Positions 23,646 through 27,220 of a stretch of DNA of 27,220 bases are shown here, piece after piece. Made by a program: the position numbers and the translations under genes. The notes beneath the pieces were generated by a model. That model was given only the letters and a program-made list of their open reading frames with translations. It had not been told where the DNA came from and ran no database searches. This DNA comes from Gemmatimonadales bacterium UBA2975. Its GTDB lineage: Bacteria > Gemmatimonadota > Gemmatimonadetes > Longimicrobiales > Gaopeijiaceae. The stretch lies in NCBI GenBank assembly GCA_002348265.1, contig DEAT01000080.1, forward strand, positions 119,472-146,691, read 5' to 3'. Numbering within the stretch: the stretch's first letter is position 1; each line of letters opens with the position of its first letter.

Positions 23646-23728
23646 TGTTTAAGAAATGTTTATGTTAATGGACAAATATTACGTGCATATTGCAGTATGT
23701 CTAGCAATTTGTTTAAGTTGTGTTTAAT
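23646..23728. repeat. Two pairs of TGTTTA direct repeats with 11-bp period (candidate operators)
   Basis: TGTTTAAG (23646-23653) and TGTTTATG (23657-23664) are 11 bases apart. TGTTTAAG (23710-23717) and TGTTTAAT (23721-23728) are also exactly 11 bases apart. The two pairs lie on either side of the AT-rich divergent spacer. An 11-bp head-to-tail layout matches what I recall of the DNA site of CarH, a B12-dependent MerR-family photoreceptor. Reverse-complement copies read TTAAACA, compatible with the TnnACA core I recall for it. No regulator gene lies in the window. Confidence 0.5.
23676..23703 (-). promoter_or_regulatory. Candidate sigma70-type promoter for the FAD oxidoreductase gene
   Basis: On the minus strand TAGACA (23703-23698) and TAATAT (23681-23676) are separated by 16 bases. 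The predicted start of transcription would be near 23668, about 30 bases before the start codon. The proximal repeat pair would then overlap the early transcribed region and the distal pair would lie upstream of the -35, a natural position for a regulator. Confidence 0.45.
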
Positions 23729-23763
23729 AACTTAGGTATTTCTAACAAAAGAGGTCTATTACC

Positions 23764-24135
23764 TTGTTGAGATTTGCTATTCTCCTGCAAGTGATCATTG
23801 CCGCGGGAATCTTCAATGTTTGGGTTCTTCGTCGAGGTCGCCCTACCAACTATCGGCCTGATGGTGCGTCAAATATCTCCGAGGAGTTCGCCTGTTACGG
23901 ATTTTCAGATGCTTTTCGCCGTACGATTGGAACGACCAAGCTCGTTCTAGCAGCGCTCTTACTTCTTGGCACAGCTTACGCCCCGCTAGCTGTTGGCGCT
24001 GCGTCGGGGATGGCGATTTTGATGTTCGGTGCTGTAGCTGCTCACGTGAAAGTTCGTGACCCGATGATCAAATCTGTCCCGGCTCTACTCATGCTGTTGA
24101 TGTCGACGGCAGTAGTCGTCGTTCGAGCGGGATGA
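23764..24135 (+). CDS. DoxX-like small membrane protein
   Basis: A 123-residue protein with about four predicted membrane helices, resembling the DoxX_2 group. Recognisable pieces are the N-terminal LLQVIIAAGIFNVWVLR, the SDAFRRTIGTTKLVLAALLLLG segment with the conserved Gly-Thr-x-Lys, and a final hydrophobic helix. The start is TTG: GAGG lies 9 bases before it and no ATG is available; a second TTG directly follows. It opens a three-gene operon with another membrane protein and a photolyase and overlaps the next gene by four bases. Function unknown. Confidence 0.75.
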   Translation: MLRFAILLQVIIAAGIFNVWVLRRGRPTNYRPDGASNISEEFACYGFSDAFRRTIGTTKLVLAALLLLGTAYAPLAVGAASGMAILMFGAVAAHVKVRDPMIKSVPALLMLLMSTAVVVVRAG

Positions 24136-24554
24136 ATGCGCTCATCGTGCACCTGGTCTCGACCCTTTTTATGACGGGGCTAATCGTCTTTGTGCAGGTC
24201 GTGCACTATCCGCTGATGGCTAAGGTGGGTGCTAGCTCTTGGGTTGATTACGAGAACGAACACACAGTTCGCACTGGATGGGTTGTGATTCCACCAATGT
24301 GCGCCGAGCTGTTCTCTGCTTTGTGGATTTTTACTTACGCCTCCACGGAGCTGACACAGGGTGTCGCCGCATTGGGACTTGTACTTTTAGCTGTGATCTG
24401 GTTTTCCACGGCCATTTTCCAGGCTCCTGCACATAGGGAGTTATCGCACGGATATGACCATAAAGTTCACCGACGGTTGGTCCGATCGAACTGGATTAGA
24501 ACTTTTGCTTGGCTCGCGAGGGTTCCGATAGCGGTCGCACTAGTCTTTGCTTGA
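24132..24554 (+). CDS. Conserved membrane protein in photolyase operon, unknown
   Basis: A 140-residue protein with four predicted helices and a striking conserved-looking pattern: VQVVHYPLM near residue 22-30, a YENEHTVRTGWVVIPPM segment, then APAHRELSHGYDHKVHRRLVRSNWIRTFAW. The many His and Arg residues near helix ends are suggestive of a ligand site. I do not recognise a characterised family, although the size and layout recall DUF1772-like proteins. It shares a 4-base overlap with the DoxX-like gene and precedes the photolyase by 37 bases. A light or oxidative stress role is inferred only from the neighbours. Confidence 0.7.
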   Translation: MNALIVHLVSTLFMTGLIVFVQVVHYPLMAKVGASSWVDYENEHTVRTGWVVIPPMCAELFSALWIFTYASTELTQGVAALGLVLLAVIWFSTAIFQAPAHRELSHGYDHKVHRRLVRSNWIRTFAWLARVPIAVALVFA

Positions 24555-24591
24555 CGAGGCTGAGTAGTGTGATCGAGTCGAGGGTCGGAAA

Positions 24592-26118
24592 GTGAAACCG
24601 AAACACGTGCTGGTACTCCCTGATCAGCTAACCGATCAAGTTGGTCCGCTCTCATTGGGAGAGCCGGGTTTCACGAGTGTCTTGATGATCGAGTCGAGGG
24701 AATTTGCAGACGCGCTCTCGCATCACAAAAAAAAGTTGGCGTTGGTTTTTTCTGCCATGAGGCACTTCGCAGCCTCTCTAAGAGCGAACGGCTTCGATGT
24801 CATTTATCTCCAGACAGTGGACTTCCCCTATGGAGTTTCCGAATACTTGCGTCTCCACCCAGGCGTTACGATTGACCTGATGGAACCCTCGGACTGGGGT
24901 ATGCGAGGTCAACTTGTCGATGCCGCCGAGCGTGCCGGTGGAGAGATCAGAGTGGCTCCCAATGAGTTATGGCTGACTACGAACGAGGAGTTCGATGACT
25001 GGGCTGCGGATCGGAAGACACTTCGGCTTGAGTACTTCTATCGAGCTATGCGTGCCTCCCGTGGCTGGCTTATGGATGGTGATAAACCCTCTGGAGGCAA
25101 GTGGAACTATGATGCAGACAATCGTCAGGTGCCAAAGGCTGGGCATCGATTCCCGCCCATCCCTTGTTTTGAGCCAGATGAGACGACCCAAGCTGTCCTG
25201 CGCGAAGTTAACGATTCTTGGCCGGGTCATTTCGGTGCTATAGATGACTTTGATTGGCCGGTCACCCGCACGCAGGCGCTCGATGCACTGGAGAATTTTC
25301 TCGAGCATCGGTTGCCAATGTTTGGCCCGTATGAAGATGCCATGGTGGATGGGGAAGACGTCCTTTACCACAGTCTTCTCAGCGTCTCACTTAACCTAGG
25401 GCTCCTTCATCCTCTTGAGGTTTGCGAACAGGCGCTCACGCGGGCCGAAGACCCAACTAACGAAATCGGGCTCGCTTCTATAGAAGGCTTCGTCCGCCAA
25501 ATCCTGGGTTGGAGAGAGTTTGTGCGGCACGTTTATCGGACAGGTATGCCTAGGCTTCGTCAAGCGAACGGGCTCGAGGCACAACGACCGCTTCCGGGTT
25601 TCTACTGGTCGGGTGACACACCAATGCGCTGTCTAAATCAGTGTGTGGAACAGGTCTCGCGATCAGGGCATGCGCATCACATTCAAAGACTGATGGTTCT
25701 TGGCAACTTCGCGCTGATCGCCGGGGTTGATCCGCTAGAACTAAATGACTGGTTCTTAGCGACTTTTGTAGATGCTCTCGATTGGGTAGTCACACCTAAC
25801 GTCATGGGTATGAGTCAGTTCTCTGACCTCGGGTCCTTTACCTCGAAACCATACGCTGCCAGCGGTAAGTATATTGACCGGATGAGTGACTACTGCTCCT
25901 CGTGCTCCTACGATGTGAAGTCGGTTTCTGCTGAGAACAGCTGCCCATTCAACAGTCTTTATTGGTCATTTATAGACCGGCATCAGGAGCGTTGGACTAC
26001 GAACCACCGCATGGCAATGATTACGAGTGCCTGGGTCAAGAGGGACATGAAGGTAAGGAGTCAGATATTGGAACGGGCGGATGATGTGTTAGGTCGTCTC
26101 TCACAAGGTATGCTCTGA
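24592..26118 (+). CDS. Iron-sulfur bacterial cryptochrome/(6-4) photolyase (PhrB-type)
   Basis: A 508-residue photolyase-related protein of the FeS-BCP group. These repair UV-induced (6-4) photoproducts with light, using FAD, a lumazine antenna and a [4Fe-4S] cluster. The four cluster cysteines are C347 (MRCLNQ), C435 and C438 (YCSSCSY) and C451 (SCPFNS). Their spacing (88, 3, 13) equals that of Agrobacterium PhrB as I remember it (C350, C438, C441, C454). The pair H362-H363 (GHAHHIQR) matches the catalytic His. The N-terminal domain begins KHVLVLPDQLT as in the family. The start is GTG; no ATG fits. It is the last gene of the light-module operon, 4 bases before the TonB receptor gene. Confidence 0.9.
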   Translation: MKPKHVLVLPDQLTDQVGPLSLGEPGFTSVLMIESREFADALSHHKKKLALVFSAMRHFAASLRANGFDVIYLQTVDFPYGVSEYLRLHPGVTIDLMEPSDWGMRGQLVDAAERAGGEIRVAPNELWLTTNEEFDDWAADRKTLRLEYFYRAMRASRGWLMDGDKPSGGKWNYDADNRQVPKAGHRFPPIPCFEPDETTQAVLREVNDSWPGHFGAIDDFDWPVTRTQALDALENFLEHRLPMFGPYEDAMVDGEDVLYHSLLSVSLNLGLLHPLEVCEQALTRAEDPTNEIGLASIEGFVRQILGWREFVRHVYRTGMPRLRQANGLEAQRPLPGFYWSGDTPMRCLNQCVEQVSRSGHAHHIQRLMVLGNFALIAGVDPLELNDWFLATFVDALDWVVTPNVMGMSQFSDLGSFTSKPYAASGKYIDRMSDYCSSCSYDVKSVSAENSCPFNSLYWSFIDRHQERWTTNHRMAMITSAWVKRDMKVRSQILERADDVLGRLSQGML

Positions 26119-26122
26119 GCTC

Positions 26123-27220
26123 ATGCGGCGGATTCTACTACTCCTTTCGATGTGGCTGGTCACTGCACCAGTCTCTGCGCAGTCCGTAACTGTTCGCGGA
26201 CGCGTTCTTGATGCTTCCAGTCTTCGGCCTATCCAAGCCGCGACCCTAACCGTAGTGGAATCGGGCACCCAAGCGTTGTCAGACCAGTCAGGCCGTTTCT
26301 TGATAACGAGCGGGGATCCGGGATCGGTGTCAGTTCGGGTCGACGTCCTCGGATACGAATCGGCGCTAGAGACTGACGTGATCCTTAGGACGAGTCGGTC
26401 CACGTACGTTGAGTTTCGTCTGGAACGCAAAGCGCTCGAACTCGAAGGGATTGTGGTTGGTGCGCCGGCGTTCCGAGTTCTTGAGGCGGCTCCCGTTTCA
26501 ACACAGCTCCTCTCGAACCAAGAGTTGAGGCGGACCCCAGGAGGCCTTCAGGACGTGTCGCGCACGCTGCTTTCGTTGCCTGGGGTGCTAGGTGGAGTGG
26601 ATAACCGAAATGACCTACTAGTTAGAGGCGGTGGACCTGGCGAAAACGCCTATTACATAGACGGTATTCGTATCCCCCAGATCAATCATTTTGCGACGCA
26701 GGGGGCTTCGGGAGGTGCTCTGGGGCTCGTCAACGTAGACTTCATTAGAGAGACCGAGTTTTTCGCTGGGGCATTTCCTGTGCGATACGGAGACGCACTC
26801 AGTTCGGTGCTCAGCATAGAGAACCGACCCGGCTCACCAGAAGGCGTGCAAGGTGACTTCACGCTTGGCGCCACTGAAGCTGCTTTGACTTTGGATGGTC
26901 CGGCTGGTGATAACTCAAACTGGTTGTTTAGCGTCCGACGTTCTTATCTCCAGTTCCTTTTCGAAGCGCTTGGGCTACCGATTCGCCCTGACTATTGGGA
27001 TACGCAGTTCCGCTTCGAGTCCCAAATCTCAGACGGCGACCGTCTCGTTCTCGTGGGGATCGGGGCTCTAGATAATTTTGACATTGTCCCACCTGCGATT
27101 GGTGATGACTTCGAGAACTTCGAGATTGCCTCACGGGTCATCGATAACGACCAAAAGAGTTTCACTGTAGGCGCTAGTTGGCGTAGGCTGATCGAAGGAG
27201 GTTTTGTAACAACTTCCGTC
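26123..27220 (+). CDS. TonB-dependent outer-membrane receptor, N-terminal part (3' end outside window)
   Basis: A frame open to the window edge, 366 codons visible. A signal peptide (MRRILLLLSMWLVTAPVSAQ) is followed by a carboxypeptidase-regulatory-like beta domain (VTVRGRVLDASSLRPIQAAT and onward to about residue 110). The plug domain comes next, from about 130 to 230, with the typical LLSLPGVLGGVDNRNDLLVRGGG, the YYIDGIRIP segment and VRYGDALSSVLSIENR. The remainder enters the beta barrel (ARxxF-like strands, SVRRSYLQFLFEALG). It belongs to the SusC/RagA-like or general CarboxypepD_reg TonB receptors common in Bacteroidota and Gemmatimonadota. The ligand is not known. It begins 4 bases after the photolyase stop. 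Confidence 0.9.
   Translation, partial: MRRILLLLSMWLVTAPVSAQSVTVRGRVLDASSLRPIQAATLTVVESGTQALSDQSGRFLITSGDPGSVSVRVDVLGYESALETDVILRTSRSTYVEFRLERKALELEGIVVGAPAFRVLEAAPVSTQLLSNQELRRTPGGLQDVSRTLLSLPGVLGGVDNRNDLLVRGGGPGENAYYIDGIRIPQINHFATQGASGGALGLVNVDFIRETEFFAGAFPVRYGDALSSVLSIENRPGSPEGVQGDFTLGATEAALTLDGPAGDNSNWLFSVRRSYLQFLFEALGLPIRPDYWDTQFRFESQISDGDRLVLVGIGALDNFDIVPPAIGDDFENFEIASRVIDNDQKSFTVGASWRRLIEGGFVTTSV

Overview
The window looks like a piece of a Gram-negative chromosome with mid-50s GC, dense co-directional genes and many 1-11 nt overlaps. It carries a TonB-dependent receptor with an N-terminal carboxypeptidase-regulatory-like domain, a Tat-type lipoprotein, TRAP transporter genes and a CcmH-like protein with an unusual cysteine motif. 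From this gene mix I infer a free-living, probably marine, member of the Gemmatimonadota or a neighbouring phylum. No rRNA or tRNA is present to confirm that. I see no mobile elements, CRISPR arrays or tRNA genes.

Layout. 1-1360: the 3' end of a class II fumarase gene, then endonuclease IV. 1360-1734: a 375-base gap holding a GC-rich three-tier hairpin followed by TTTT. 1735-4120: a tight cluster of a eukaryotic-type 6-pyruvoyl-tetrahydropterin synthase, GTP cyclohydrolase I and a short-chain dehydrogenase (together the three steps expected for tetrahydrobiopterin synthesis), then a Trm112-like zinc-ribbon protein. 4228-9433: TPR protein, OsmC-like protein, long-chain acyl-CoA synthetase, CutA, a TPR protein with a histone-H1-like lysine-rich tail, a TerB-like protein and two small membrane proteins separated by a terminator. 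9465-11548 (minus): a DUF445 membrane protein and a DUF1499-like protein. 11626-18501 (plus): a sugar-nucleotidyltransferase, an isopropylmalate/homocitrate synthase-like enzyme, an orphan OmpR-type response regulator, a second short-chain dehydrogenase, TRAP DctQ and DctM, and an AlkA-type glycosylase. 18626-19753 (minus): the TRAP binding protein DctP, separated from DctQM by alkA and a bidirectional terminator. 19943-22360: gamma-glutamyltranspeptidase and a CcmH-like protein. 22386-26118: a divergent light/DNA-repair module with an FAD amine-oxidase-like protein on minus, and two small membrane proteins plus an iron-sulfur (6-4) photolyase on plus. 26123-end: a TonB-dependent receptor cut by the window edge.

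The two parts most worth attention are the pterin cluster and the photolyase module. The pterin synthase resembles the animal BH4 enzyme rather than bacterial QueD, including the Cys-to-His spacing. The photolyase keeps the four iron-sulfur cysteines at the spacing I recall for Agrobacterium PhrB. The short AT-rich region between its divergent arms holds two pairs of TGTTTA-type direct repeats, each pair at an exact 11-bp period. That is the layout expected for a head-to-tail binding MerR-family photoreceptor such as CarH/LitR, although no such regulator lies in the window.
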